Shown here one piece after another: positions 53,498-63,625 of a stretch of 64,000 nt of DNA. The DNA lies in contig CATLJY010000847.1 of NCBI GenBank assembly GCA_949987705.1, positions 54,909 through 118,908 of the forward strand. The letters are read 5' to 3'. The notes beneath the pieces were generated by a model, which was not told where the DNA came from, did not search any database, and saw only the letters and a list, made by a program, of their open reading frames with translations. Position 1 is the first letter of the stretch; each line of letters opens with the position of its first letter. The position numbers were made by a program, and so were the translations under genes. Source of the DNA: Thereva unica (taxonomy: Eukaryota > Arthropoda > Insecta > Diptera > Therevidae).

Positions 53498-55119
53498 TTT
53501 TTCTCCAAGGAGCGTTTGACAAGCCCGGTCTTCTTGGCCTGTCTAGGACCCTTTGTCCTACCGTCTTTGCCCTTGGGGGGTGCTGATTTGCCCCGTGCTC
53601 TAACTCCAGGTTCGGCAGGTGTGTTCTTTTTCCGCCCAGCAGTTTGCTCTGCTGCAGGCTCCCTGGCGCATGCTGCAGCTGCGGGGGTCGGATTTGGAAC
53701 ACCGCCAGATGGACCTGGAGTCGTTGCGAGAGCAGCTCCGCCTTCAGATGACCCTATGGCCACGGCGTTACTGCAGTCCGCGGTAACCACAGAAGCATTA
53801 GGAAGTGCCATTTCAGACCCTGTGGTCTGAGTGTCACAGGACGAACCCTGCGCTTGTGGCTGCTTCTTTGAAGGATCTTTATCCTTAAGAATTAGCCTGG
53901 TCTGGGAAAAGCGATATGCGATTTTCCCCTTTAGACTAATTAACTTAGTCATGGAAGCGGTATCCACTACCATGACCAAGTGAAGTGTGTTGTCATTTAC
54001 CCGCCTCTGGACCACTTTCCACTTGTCAGCGGGAACCGAGTTTTGTGCAGCGATAGTAGCCAGCACTTTCTCGTTGCTTAAGGCACCACTCTGGGGGAAA
54101 TAGCCACGAATAACGTGAGTTTGAGGGAAATTACCCTCTTCCACCAGAGTAATATCAAGAGCACTCTTGCTCTTAATGAAGGAGACGTTACTCCTCACCC
54201 ATTCAGCTGTGTCAGGGTTTGAGCAGACTAACAGCAGCCAGCCTCTTCTTGGGAAACTACCCTCGAAAGACGGCTTGACTTCACCGCCCGCTTTTTCAAT
54301 TACGACGTCAATGATCGCCTCCTGCAACTGTGCCATTTGCTCAGGTGTCAGAGGGCAGTTGACCATGTCTGTCGAGATGAGGCCAAGCTTTACACTGCTT
54401 ACCACCTGGCTAAAGGTGGGGCGAGTGGGCCCCTTGGCCGTCTTGGTCCTCTTCTGTTCCGGACGTTCCGGAGTTTCCTCCTCTGAGCGAACTCTCTTCA
54501 GCTCAGTTTTTTTGGAGGGCTTTGTTAAAGCTTTTTCCAGGCCCATTTCCCTGGAGAGGCCTTTTGCCAGTGCTTCTTGGAAGCATTTCCTCTGGCGGTT
54601 GGAGAGTTTGACAAACCTGGGTTTGTCAAGCTCCATCTTACCCAAGTCTCGGCCAATGGTGGTAGCTCCGGAAATGACCGAACACACACTGACCGAGTCT
54701 GCGCTGCAGACGGATTCTGCGTCTGAAGACTCATCTTCAGCGACTGACGAACCGTCTGTAGAACCAGTGTGCCCAATGGCTCCACCGGTTGAGGTTGTTG
54801 GTTTTAAACTTGCGTGCCCAATGGCTCCGCTCGTTGAAGCAATTGGTTCACAGCTAGCGTGCCCAATGGCTCCGCTAGTAGAGGCAATTGCTATCTCTTG
54901 TGTCCCTAAAGACACTTGAGATGAGGCCATCGTCACAATTGACGAGGATGATGCTGTCGGAGCTGCATCGAGCTCATAATTTTTTATATTATTTATTTCC
55001 ATGAATGGACCCACGAGAATTCGGGAAAGTAAGTCACCCATAGCGAGCCCGTGTACTATGGGAAGGCTAATTGAAACTGGAGGACGCCAGGTATCCAGAG
55101 TTCGGATATTAGAGACCAA
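53494..55119 (-). CDS. LOA-type ORF1 protein (DUF4780-like)
   Basis: 541 residues from ATG 55119. The N-terminal third is S/T/G-rich with three imperfect ~18-residue repeats around STSGAIGHA, then acidic serine-rich sequence. Basic residues ~180-240 (KKTELKRVRSEEETPERPEQ) may form a nuclear signal. Residues ~240-420 form the conserved domain with FSQVVSSVKLGLISTD, GSFPRRGWLLLVCSNPDTAE, THVIRGYFPQSGAL and ADKWKVVQRRV, which I recognise as DUF4780-like, common in insect ORF1 proteins. No CCHC knuckles are present. The P/K-rich tail ends at 53494. The role is RNA binding and RNP formation. Internal Mets downstream could also be used. Confidence 0.88.
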   Translation of the reverse strand: MVSNIRTLDTWRPPVSISLPIVHGLAMGDLLSRILVGPFMEINNIKNYELDAAPTASSSSIVTMASSQVSLGTQEIAIASTSGAIGHASCEPIASTSGAIGHASLKPTTSTGGAIGHTGSTDGSSVAEDESSDAESVCSADSVSVCSVISGATTIGRDLGKMELDKPRFVKLSNRQRKCFQEALAKGLSREMGLEKALTKPSKKTELKRVRSEEETPERPEQKRTKTAKGPTRPTFSQVVSSVKLGLISTDMVNCPLTPEQMAQLQEAIIDVVIEKAGGEVKPSFEGSFPRRGWLLLVCSNPDTAEWVRSNVSFIKSKSALDITLVEEGNFPQTHVIRGYFPQSGALSNEKVLATIAAQNSVPADKWKVVQRRVNDNTLHLVMVVDTASMTKLISLKGKIAYRFSQTRLILKDKDPSKKQPQAQGSSCDTQTTGSEMALPNASVVTADCSNAVAIGSSEGGAALATTPGPSGGVPNPTPAAAACAREPAAEQTAGRKKNTPAEPGVRARGKSAPPKGKDGRTKGPRQAKKTGLVKRSLEKK

Positions 55120-55373
55120 GCACCCCCTTGGCCACGAGTCTCTCGCATATCCTGTTTCACCTTAGACTGGGGTGATTTTTTAAAGAGTGTTCTTCTCTCC
55201 GCCCGACTACCATTAGCCAGCACTCCTGGTAGAGACATGACCATGCTAGGAGTCTGTTTCCAGTCGCCCCACGTGGAGGGTGTAGTCGAGCTTCCAGCAG
55301 TATTTAGCACAGTTTCGGCACGGAGCACAAAGCAGCGTGTTAGTCCCCCTGTGTAACTGTTGGCTGGCGACCC

Positions 55374-55388
55374 AAACAAATCCCCTTA
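55374..55388. other. 15-bp target duplication of LOA-type element (right)
   Basis: AAACAAATCCCCTTA, identical to 49792-49806. Confidence 0.9.
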
Positions 55389-55585
55389 CAACTTATTGAA
55401 CCCCATTTCACCCCCTTCAACCCTTTTTTCTCCAAAAAAAAATTGCCTATGTCCCTCTCCAAGGTCTAAACTATGTCTGTTGCAAATTTCATCAAAATCG
55501 GTCCAGCGGTTTAGGCGTGAAAGCGTAACATACAGACAGACAGACAGACAGAGTTACTTTCGCATTTATAATATTAGTAAGGATA
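55389..55585. repeat. terminal part of the array-bearing repeat
   Basis: Contains CCCATTTCACCCCCTTC (as in the 119-bp units), GGTCCAGCGGTTTAGGCGTG, five CAGA units near 55533-55551, and GCATTTATAATATTAGTAAG ending GGAT. This end is familiar from abundant insect repeats. It continues the repeat interrupted by the LOA element. Confidence 0.7.
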
Positions 55586-55600
55586 AATATTAACTACATT

Positions 55601-56228
55601 CTACATATATAAAACATCCAGCGCATCTAATGCTTCTGCTATAGCAGGAGGCTGAAAATCCACACTGTCGTCATCTTCTTTTTCATTTTTATTTGAATTT
55701 GAACTTATTTCAGCAATTTTCACTCTTTCTTCTAAAGTAGGCTCTTCAGTTGTAATAATATTGTCATCAATAGCTACGAATTCTTCCCAGTTTTCTAAAT
55801 TATTGGCAATGTCTGCAGTACCAAATTGTTTTACCCATTCTGAGAGCGGGATATCATCTTCTTCTTCAAATCCTTCCGATACCGACAAATTTCTGCATTC
55901 TTCTGACGGCAGTAGTCCTGAATGTTTAAAGCAGTTAACAATTGTTTGAGAACTGACTCGATTCCAAGCTGTGGCTACCATTTCTATTCCTTCCAGCAAG
56001 GATATCTTACTTGTTTGATTTTTTTCTGCATTGCGGATAATTTTTAACATTATATTTCTTCGGTAATGGCATTTAAGGCTTCTAATTACTCCCTGATCGA
56101 TTGGCTGCAATACAGATGTTGTATTAGGCGGTAAAATGGCCTATTGGTAAATTGAACGAAGATTATCGATATGGGGATGAGATGAACAGTTATCGACAAG
56201 AAGTAAGATTTTTTTATCTTTTTTCTTA
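55601..56228 (-). pseudogene. Tigger/CENP-B-like transposase 2, C-terminal part
   Basis: The minus strand begins at the solo LTR with KKKDKKILLLVDNCSSHP (second catalytic Asp). A stop occurs near 56135. Then come PPNTTSVLQPIDQGVIRSLK (third Asp) and a long acidic tail ending at 55601 (AIAEALDALDVLYM). These are the DDD motifs of pogo/Tigger transposases. The N-terminal part is at 57264-58057. One stop here and one upstream make it inactive, but the damage is light. Confidence 0.82.
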
Positions 56229-56233
56229 AGCTC

Positions 56234-57263
56234 TGTTTGGTCACGTAAAAGAAGAAATCTCTGGGAGCTGTACTAGTACGCAAATGTAAACAACGAAATG
56301 TGCCTAAAAATAAAAAACGATTAAAAATCAGACCTAAAATTATATTCACCTGTCAACACTGGTTCCAGCATCTCCAGCTCATCCCATCTCCGATTCGCAC
56401 TATTCCGATTCAACGCACTAAAAATATAGATATAAAATTAAAAATAAAATCAATAAAAATAAAAACTCTGCTTACCTCAATCAAACAGCTGCCAGAATGA
56501 CAGCAATACACCAATACATATCAATATTGCACGATGGTGGGAAGGTTCCCAAGTTCCCCACCAACACCTATTGTGTACACCGAAATAAATATCGCAACAC
56601 GGTCATCCGAAAATTCAGATCACACTTGATCTCAGCGTGTCGAGCGAGAAGAAGTTCAGCAAAAGGCTAGTGATCTAAAACTTGAATACATGAAACGAGT
56701 TGAAGTTCATGTAAATCTATATTACACTTAACGTGCCGAGTTAAGTGCAAATTCTTGATCACATACTTAACGTGCCGAGTTAAGTGCAAATTTTTGATCA
56801 CATTAAATGATATGAGTTAATGTGAATTCCCGATTCCTGAATCCAATTTTATTCATCTAATAAAAACTTTGAATTCTAGCGAAACCTCGAACCAAGTGAT
56901 AGCCAAAACAAGATTCAACCATACAATAGTCGGATTTGCGAGACACAACATTGGATCTTACGCATAATTGGATTGGATTTAACCTGGTGAAATCATAATA
57001 TATTAAGATTAAAATTATTAAAGATTTAAACTGAATTTATTTATTACTAATTTGAAATATTGTAAAAAAACCTTATTAAAAATTAATTGGAAGTTGTATT
57101 TGATAAATAATGAACCAAATCTAAGATTATAGGAAAATTAAGTTTGAGATTGAATTATAGTTATTAAATAAAGGTAAAAAATCGAATTATTGCAACAATC
57201 TTTTTCTAAGCTATCCTTGCAATCACACATTGAGTTCGCACGTAGGCTTTACAAGCCAAAACA
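56234..57263. mobile_element. 1,030-bp solo LTR inside Tigger-like gene
   Basis: Starts TGTTTGG and ends CCAAAACA (TG...CA), with AGCTC duplicated on both sides (56229-56233 and 57264-57268). The transposase resumes directly outside. The interior is noncoding, with a tandem pair CTTAACGTGCCGAGTTAAGTG near 56728 and 56767, and AATAAA-type signals. A 5-bp duplication fits several LTR groups (Copia, BEL/Pao, some gypsy). The internal region was probably lost by LTR-LTR recombination. Confidence 0.78.
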
Positions 57264-58057
57264 AGCTCCATATCCCACTTTTGCAGAAACCCCTGAAAAA
57301 TTTCTGAGGTCATCCATGCTGTCTTATTTCCTGCATAGTCAACAGGCAGAGACTTCACATTTTTTAAACATCTGGGTGATTTAGACTTTCCAATTACCAG
57401 CAAGTTTCTTTTTTCCGAACCATCCATATTAGCCGTCACCGTCACAGTTATTCTTTCTTTTGAAAGTTTGCCTCCGATACATTTTTCCCCTTTAAATTTT
57501 AAAGTTTTATCAGGTGTTAACTTATAAAATAGCCCAGCTTCATCCATATTAAAAATTTCGTGGTCCTGATACCCTTCTCGAAGTTTTGGCCACACTGATG
57601 CCAACCATTCATCACAAATTCCTTGCTCAACACATTTAGCTTCTCCGCAAATTTTTCCTAAAACAATATTGTCCCTTATCCGAAAACGATAAACCCAACT
57701 TTAGGTACAATGAAAATCTTTACCAAAAAGTTTCCCAATCTCGTTAGCTTTCAATTGTAGCATTGGTCCAGTTATTGCTACATTTTGACTTCTTTGATTT
57801 TTAAACCACTTCACTAACGCTTCTTCTATATCACAATATTGCGAAGAACGAATTTTTTTTCGTTTAAGACCATCACACTCAAACCTTTTTTGAATCATAT
57901 TCCTGTTTTTCCATATTGTAGTTATTGTAGAATGTGAGACCCCAAATTCTTTAGCCAAAACTGAATTTGGAGTACCAGTTTCTAGTCTCCATATTATCCC
58001 TGCATTTTCTTCAACAGTAAAAGCCTTACGTTTTTTCACTGATGATACCTCGGCCAT
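57264..58057 (-). pseudogene. Tigger/CENP-B-like transposase 2, N-terminal part
   Basis: Start at 58057 (MAEVSSVKKRKAFTVEENAG). The N-terminal CENP-B-type helix-turn-helix covers residues ~5-55 (VLAKEFGVSHSTITTIWKNR). A second DNA-binding domain is interrupted by a single stop at 57701-57703 and continues in the same frame (YRFRIRDNIV, KCVEQGICDEWL). The DDE core begins with EIFNMDEAGLFYKLTPDKTL, then GGKLSKERITVTVTANMDGS and LLVIGKSKSPRCLK. It stops at the solo LTR. Intact relatives cut and paste the element using three aspartates; the other two are in the part at 55601-56228. Confidence 0.85.
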
Positions 58058-58220
58058 TATTATATAAAACTAGTGGGATGTTGTGCCTAGAGACTAGCCA
58101 CTAATTACGCTTTTTCATGGTATTCTTTCTGTTGAATAACACTTCAGACTGGATGACAATATATTAAGTGGAGATTGTGAAGATTCACGAAAACAATCCA
58201 ACAAATAACTTGAAAACTCC

Positions 58221-59100
58221 GATGTCGGATTATCTTAGGCGCATTTGTGGTTTCAAATCCACAGAAAATTTGTTGCGGATCACACTTTTAAAGCACGGAA
58301 AATGTCAAAGAGAGATTCGCGGTTGCAGCTTTGAGAATCGCAAAGTCTCAAATCCGCACTCACTTCCGACCCGCCGGATCTGGGAATCGAGGCCACTGCC
58401 CAAAACAATTACTCAAAAATTATGGAAAAACAAAATAATATGGCCTCGATTCCCAGATCCGACGGCGCGGAAGTGAGTGCGGATTTGACACTTTGCGATT
58501 CTCAAATTCGCAGTCGCCGATTCAATTAAATCAAAAATTCGGAGTGAAGACTCACACGCTAATGAAATACCCGATGTCGGATTATCTTAGGCGCATTTGT
58601 GGTTTCAAATCCTCAGAAAATTTGTTGCGGATCACACTTTTAAAGCACGGAAAATGTCAAAGAGAGATTCGCGGTTGCAGCTTTGAGAATCGCAAAGTCT
58701 CAAATCCGCACTCACTTCCGACCGGCCGGATCTGGGAATCGAGGCCACTGCCCAAAACAATTACTCAAAAATTATGGAAAAACAAAATAATATGGCCTCG
58801 ATTCCCAGATCCGACGGCGCGGAAGTGAGTGCGGATTTGACACTTTGCGATTCTCAAATTCGCAGTCGCCGATTCAATTAAATCAAATATTCGGAGTGAA
58901 GACTCACACGCTAATGAAATACCCGATGTCGGATTATCTTAGGCGCATTTGTGGTTTCAAATCCTCAGAAAATTTGTTGCGGATCACACTTTTAAAGCAC
59001 GGAAAATGTCAAAGAGAGATTCGCGGTTGCAGATTTGAGAATCGCAAAGTCTCAAATCCGCACTCACTTCCGACCCACTGGATCTGGGAATCGAGGCCAA
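58221..59100. repeat. 352-bp satellite, ~2.5 units, each with internal dyad
   Basis: Units begin GATGTCGGATTATCTTAGGC at 58221, 58573 and 58925 (spacing 352). Within each unit ~60-bp arms are inverted copies (AATCGCAAAGTCTCAAATCC... against GGATTTGACACTTTGCGATT) around a ~45-bp loop. Open frames of 102-160 codons that cross units in shifting phase are by-products of the repeat, not genes. Confidence 0.9.
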
Positions 59101-59119
59101 TAAATCGAAAGTGTCAAAT

Positions 59120-59151
59120 TGAAAAAAAAAAAAAAAAAAAAAAAAAAAAAC
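59120..59151. repeat. poly(A) run
   Basis: About 30 consecutive A residues directly after the satellite. It could be a retrotransposed tail or simple expansion. From here to 59484 no gene or family was recognised. Confidence 0.8.
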
Positions 59152-59769
59152 ACATCACACATGTAAACACTATATGTAAAACGAATCTAAACATTTTTCT
59201 ATGGAGTGGAGGCAAATCTAAAATCACTTTGCACAGCAGAATTACGTGTATTATTTTATTTAAACATACATTATTGTTAAAAATTCAGCTTACCGCGCCT
59301 TTTGTATTTATTTACACTTCAATTTAACTTTATTTTTTTATTTTTAAAGAAAATATTATCATGCACGCACTTCACTTTTCTTTAAATGTAGAACATCTAC
59401 TGAAAAACACAGGCACCTGTTTATCCATAGCATATATGCACGTGCACGCACACAAGTACCTCCACTTCGCAAGAGACCAACACCAATAATTACCCGCCAA
59501 AAATATGAAAGAATTGATATATTTTAATTGCACCCCATCTATGACAAAGAATAGTAAACACCATCTATGGCAATATTACATTACTCTTCGTTTTACCTAT
59601 GATTATCAATTTCCATAAAATATACAAAATACATTTCATAAATAATAGAAAATCTGTTGTCATAAATCAGTTGTTTATTTCCTTCTAAAGTTTATACATA
59701 CTTATCTTGCATTGGAATGTACCTTTTTATGAAAGCATGAATAAATAGGTTTATTGCCACATTCCTACG

Positions 59770-59845
59770 AGTTAGAGTTTGGAGTAATGGGTTGGTGCTA
59801 GCTCGGGGTGCGACAGGACCCGGGTTCGATACTGGTGATGGCCGC
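59770..59845 (+). ncRNA. tRNA-derived sequence in left foldback arm
   Basis: GGAGTAATGGGTTGGTGCTAG is a degenerate A-box region and GGACCCGGGTTCGATACTGG contains a polymerase III B box. No convincing cloverleaf could be folded by eye. The mirror copy lies at 60246-60315 on the minus strand. Confidence 0.45.
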
Positions 59846-60245
59846 GTACTATTTTTTTTTTTTTTTAAGTTATGATGATTTTGGTAGTGTTTGTTAAATA
59901 CTTTGTTAAGTTTTAGATTACGCAAAGTCTCACAACTTATAACCTACATAAGCCTTTAACAAAAACTTTGCAAGATTAATTATATATAGCGTTGGTCAGT
60001 GTAATACTTATGAATCTCCATGGCCAATGACAAAATTAAATCAATGCAACGTGAAATAAAAGTTTTAGTTAAAAACGGATTTGGCTTATTTAGCTTATTA
60101 TAGATTGAGTTATAGCTCACAATTGAATATGTCCCAAAGGTTTAAATTAGTCGCCGCTTTGAGATTTTATCATCAACGCAGGCTTAGTTTATTATACTAC
60201 AATAAATCATCATAACTAAAAAAGCTAAAAAAAAGTACTTAAAAA

Positions 60246-60315
60246 AGAATCGAACCCTGGTCCTTTCGCACCCCGATCTAGCGCCTTCCCATTACTCCAA
60301 ACACTAACTTGTAGT
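60246..60315 (-). ncRNA. tRNA-derived sequence in right foldback arm
   Basis: The minus strand reads GGAGTAATGGGAAGGCGCTAG then GGACCAGGGTTCGATTC, slightly better preserved boxes than the left arm. Confidence 0.45.
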
Positions 60316-60778
60316 AATGTGGCAATAAACCTATTTATTCATGCTTTCATAAAAAGGTACATTCCAATGCAAGATATGTATAAACTTTAGAAGGAAGTAA
60401 ACAACTGATTTATGACAACAGATTTTCTATTATTTATGAAATGTATTTTGTATATTTTATGGAAATTGATAATCATATGTAAAACGAAGAGTAATGTAAT
60501 ATTGCCATAGATGGTGTTCATTATTCTTTGTCATAGATGGGGTGCAATTAAAATATATCAATTCTCTCAAATTCTTGGCGGGCAATTATTGTATAATTCT
60601 TTCAGCAGCATCTCCATGAAAGATGCGTTAGTTTTTCGAGTTATTTGTTTGAATATTTTCGCAATTCTTCACAATCTTCACTTAATATATTGTCATCCAG
60701 ACTGAAGTGTTATTCAATAGAAAGAATACCACGAAAAAGCGTAATTAGTGGCTAGTCTCTAGGCACAACGTCCCACTT

Positions 60779-61420
60779 TTGTTTTGTTATTCTGAAGAGA
60801 TACATACAAATTTAGTTAATAAAAACTTAAAAATATGCTTTTAAACAAAGGGCTGCAAAATTTTTTAGATATGGGGCAAATCGTTTGTAAAATTTTTGTA
60901 AAATATTAAAAATTCTGAGAAAAATCACTTCCTTATATTCATGGACTATAAGGACGGTCTTAAATACATCGTTCGTGAAATTTATAAATTTTCATTCATT
61001 TCAGTAAGCGTTTATATGCCCTGGTAAAAATTAGATATCTACTTTTCGTTTTAAACCTACCAAATGTTTCGTTTAAATCATACATATTTTTTGTGACAAA
61101 TCCACAGCGAAGTTCGATAAAATTGAATTTTTGCTTTGGTCTACAGCACCACCTATATGACTAAAAACTATAATAAAATGAACAGCATATAAAATATGCA
61201 TATAAACAAATAAATACTTTATATTATTTCCGCGAAATTTCTTAATGATTTATAAAGCCGCCGAAGAGCCATAAAACCTCAAGAAAATGATTTTTTTGCA
61301 CTTCTAATTAAATAAATGTTTATGTTCTGCTGAGTATCATTATTAAATAATATAATTTTTAGTGAGAAATAGAATTAAAACATGTTACACCGAAGTAAAA
61401 AAAAATTTATTTCACCATTT
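60779..61420. other. no recognisable feature
   Basis: AT-rich sequence with no credible ORF, repeat or RNA gene visible. Confidence 0.4.
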
Positions 61421-61424
61421 TGCG

Positions 61425-61500
61425 GTCGGGGATTGAACTTGGTTCGCCTGGGATAGAACCCAAGACCCTTACCCCTAGGCTACCGATAAATGAACTTTAT
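61425..61500 (-). ncRNA. tRNA-like sequence
   Basis: The minus strand shows GGTAGCCTAGGGGTAAGGGT (a good A box) and, about 40 nt on, CCAAGTTCAATCCCCGACCG (B box). The middle GGTTCTATCCCAGGCGAACC is partly self-complementary. It resembles a tRNA pseudogene or SINE head; the sequence after it ((GACAGACG)n near 61671) is typical of repeat ends. Confidence 0.5.
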
Positions 61501-61804
61501 TAGAAATCTCTTTTTGTTGTTAAATATACTTTTGTTGTTAAATATACTTCTGGTTGAAATTTCCAGACCATTTTCTCAGTTTTTGGTCTTTTGACCAAGA
61601 GCTACATTTTGAGATATTTCCCAAGTCTGTATCTGCAGTACTTTCAGAGATGAAAGTAGGCTTCAGACGGACAGACGGACAGACGGACAGAGCCTCTGTA
61701 TAAGCTTTTTTTTTTGAAAAAGCTAAAACAAAAAGGTTTTATGAAAATAATATTAAAAATTGAAAAATCACTTTTAGCACTTTCAACTAAAAATACGTAT
61801 GTAC

Positions 61805-62337
61805 GCGCTCACAAAATTTATGCTTTTCAAAACTTGCTAGCCCGGACAAATATCAAAACTAGAGGAAGTGAAATGGATCCTGGATTCTGGAGCAACGGAA
61901 CATCTTACGAACAACGAAAATTTACTGATCAATGTACGAACTCTTCCTAATCCAGTGGTAATAAAAGTGGCAAAGTCTGGAGAAAATCTGAAAGCGGAAA
62001 AAGTAGGGGATATGCATGCTAAATGCTTTGTTGGTAATAATACAAATAATATAAAAGTTACAAATATACTTCTAGTTCCAGGGTTGGAAGCAAACTTACT
62101 CTCCGTAAGGAAACTGGAAATGAGAAATTGCAGAATTATTTTTGAAAGAGGGCCTGGAACTTCAGGAAAAGGTACCATCCTGGTCAAAAATAAAGTCGTT
62201 GCTGTATCTCAACGTAAAAGTAAGTTATATAAATTATCATTGTTTTATAAAATTGAGCATGCAAATTCATGTACTGTAAAGAAAAATACTGAGTCTTGAC
62301 ATAAAAGGCTTGGTCATATCAGTAAATTTAAATTGGA
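61805..62337 (+). pseudogene. Ty1/copia protease and pre-integrase fragment
   Basis: The frame from 61868 reads WILDSGATEHLTNNENLL, the copia aspartic protease active site, then TNILLVPGLEANLLSVRKL, the second conserved copia block. GKGTILVKNKVVAVSQRKSK and a stop at 62297-62299 follow. After the stop the frame continues HKRLGHISKFKLE, the start of the GAG-pre-integrase domain (its leading Trp is the stop). At 62337 an unrelated repeat begins. Integrase, RT and RNase H are absent. In the family it matures the Gag-Pol polyprotein. Confidence 0.82.
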
Positions 62338-63296
62338 ACTAGTTGGGATGTGGGTTCGACCCTTTCGGTCCACACGATCAACTTCCAGTATGATGGATGT
62401 TGAATATATGATTGGATATTTTAATAATAAATTAACAATAGGAATTTGTCACAATTGTTTATCAATATTTTCGCTAAAATGTCAAACTAATGTGCGCACT
62501 TACAAGATTAGGATGACGAAAATGTATATAAAATTGATGTATTAATGTTTTTCGGCACCTCAATGAAGTCGATATAGTTTTTAGTTCGCGCGGTATCGTG
62601 CAGGTACAAAAATCACTTAAGTCATTTAAACCAAAAACCGCTGGACCGAATATTATAAAAATCTTTTCAGATTATATTGTCGCTAATACGCTTCGAACGG
62701 CACCTCAAGTAAGTCAATATCTTTCGTGGTTCGGGCGATATCGTGCAGGTACAAAAATCACTTACGCCGCTTAAACAAAAAAACGGCTGGACCGAATTTT
62801 ATGAAAATCTTTTCAGATCATATTTTGGTTAATACTCTTCGAACGGCACGTCAACTAAGTCGATATCTTTTATAGTTCGCGCGATATCGTGCAGGTACAA
62901 AAATCAATTAAGTCATTTAAACCAAAAAACCGCTGGACCGAATATTATAAAAATCTTTTCAGATTATATTGTCGCTAATACGCTTCGAACGGCACCTCAA
63001 GTAAGTCAATATCTTTCGCGGTTCGGGTGATGTCATGCAGGTACAAAAATCCCTTACGTCGCTTAAACAAAAAAACGGCTGGACCGAATTTCATGAAGTC
63101 GATATCAGTTTTTGTTCTCGCGATATCGTGCAGGAAAAAATGACCACATCCGTACGCACATACACACACACACACACACATATACTTCCTCCCAATTTTT
63201 TGCTTAAAATGCTCCTGGGACCTTGAAAGATGAAAATACGTTGAAATTTTCGATTTCGATTTTCCGATTTTCTTCCTATACTGGGAAGTTAATAAA
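62335..63296. repeat. unclassified interspersed repeat, copy B (cf. 3538-4994)
   Basis: Starts AACTAGTTGGGATGTGGGTT and ends ATACTGGGAAGTTAATAAAT like copy A. It lacks the ~700 bp found at the left of copy A and has four minisatellite units with starts near 62552, 62700, 62846 and 62990. A (CA)n run lies at 63161-63180. It interrupts the Copia fragment. GGGTTCGACCC near 62351 resembles a B box. Confidence 0.75.
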
Positions 63297-63530
63297 TTCT
63301 GGTGATTCCCCGAAATTTAGAACCGCAATAACGGTGTTATAACGAAAATTTTTACTTTCATTGACCCTCAAATACGTCGTTTTAAACGAATTCGGCGTTA
63401 AATCCAAAGACGTTATAAGCAAATATTTTTCTATTGAAATAGATTAAAAACCATTTTTTATTTCACGATTTCGACGTTATAAACGAAATGTCGTTATAAA
63501 GGAGGTCGCTATAAATGAAAACTACTGTAT
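63297..63530. mobile_element. Tigger-like MITE or end fragment
   Basis: On the minus strand CAGTAGTTTTCATTTATAGC at the right edge, then GACCTCCTTTATAACGAC and GTTTATAACGTCG, match the pattern of Tigger-type termini (CAGTAG... with TATAACGAC repeats); TA follows the terminus. The left edge (CTGGTGATTCCCCG) is a poor inverted match. No ORF. Confidence 0.45.
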
Positions 63531-63625
63531 TCTCAAAACTTCTTAACGAAGTTCAAATTGTCCGTCGATTTTGAATATCGGCATTTAGTCGACAAGCGCA
63601 CGAATTTTCGAATTAACGTGTGCGC

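Larger units (their letters stand above)
49807..55373 (-). mobile_element. full-length LOA/I-group non-LTR retrotransposon, apparently intact
   Basis: 5,567 bp, read on the minus strand from GGGTCGCCAGCCAACAGTTA at 55373 to a (TAA)n tail at 49807-49820. It is bounded by exact 15-bp duplications. It has a ~250-bp 5' UTR, ORF1 and ORF2 both open with no internal stop, and a short 3' UTR. RNase H after RT and a (TAA)n tail are known for the I and LOA clades. Confidence 0.93.
59485..60591. mobile_element. ~1.1-kb foldback with tRNA-like inner ends
   Basis: Arms 59485-59836 and 60246-60591 are inverted copies (AATAATTACCCGCC... against GGCGGGCAATTATT). The arms differ by small indels and substitutions. 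The inner end of each arm carries a tRNA-like segment. The ~410-bp centre is AT-rich and noncoding. Confidence 0.78.
58071..60778. mobile_element. ~2.7-kb composite flanked by ~145-bp inverted repeats
   Basis: GTGGGATGTTGTGCCTAGAG at 58071 through about 58218 is mirrored at 60632-60778 with few differences. Enclosed are a 352-bp satellite, a poly(A) run and a ~1.1-kb foldback. The left repeat abuts the Tigger-like start codon, so the repeats could be duplicated Tigger 5' sequence or termini of a separate element. Confidence 0.6.

Noticed and set aside
54167..54919. Plus-strand ORF of 250 codons
   Set aside because: Antisense shadow of ORF1; its repeats mirror the STSGAIGHA repeats of ORF1.
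58168..59327. Three open frames of 102-160 codons in a row
   Set aside because: They are the same sequence read through successive 352-bp satellite units in shifting phase, and no protein family is recognisable.
61425..61500. Functional tRNA gene
   Set aside because: Boxes are present but a proper acceptor stem and anticodon arm could not be paired by eye, so it was recorded only as tRNA-like.
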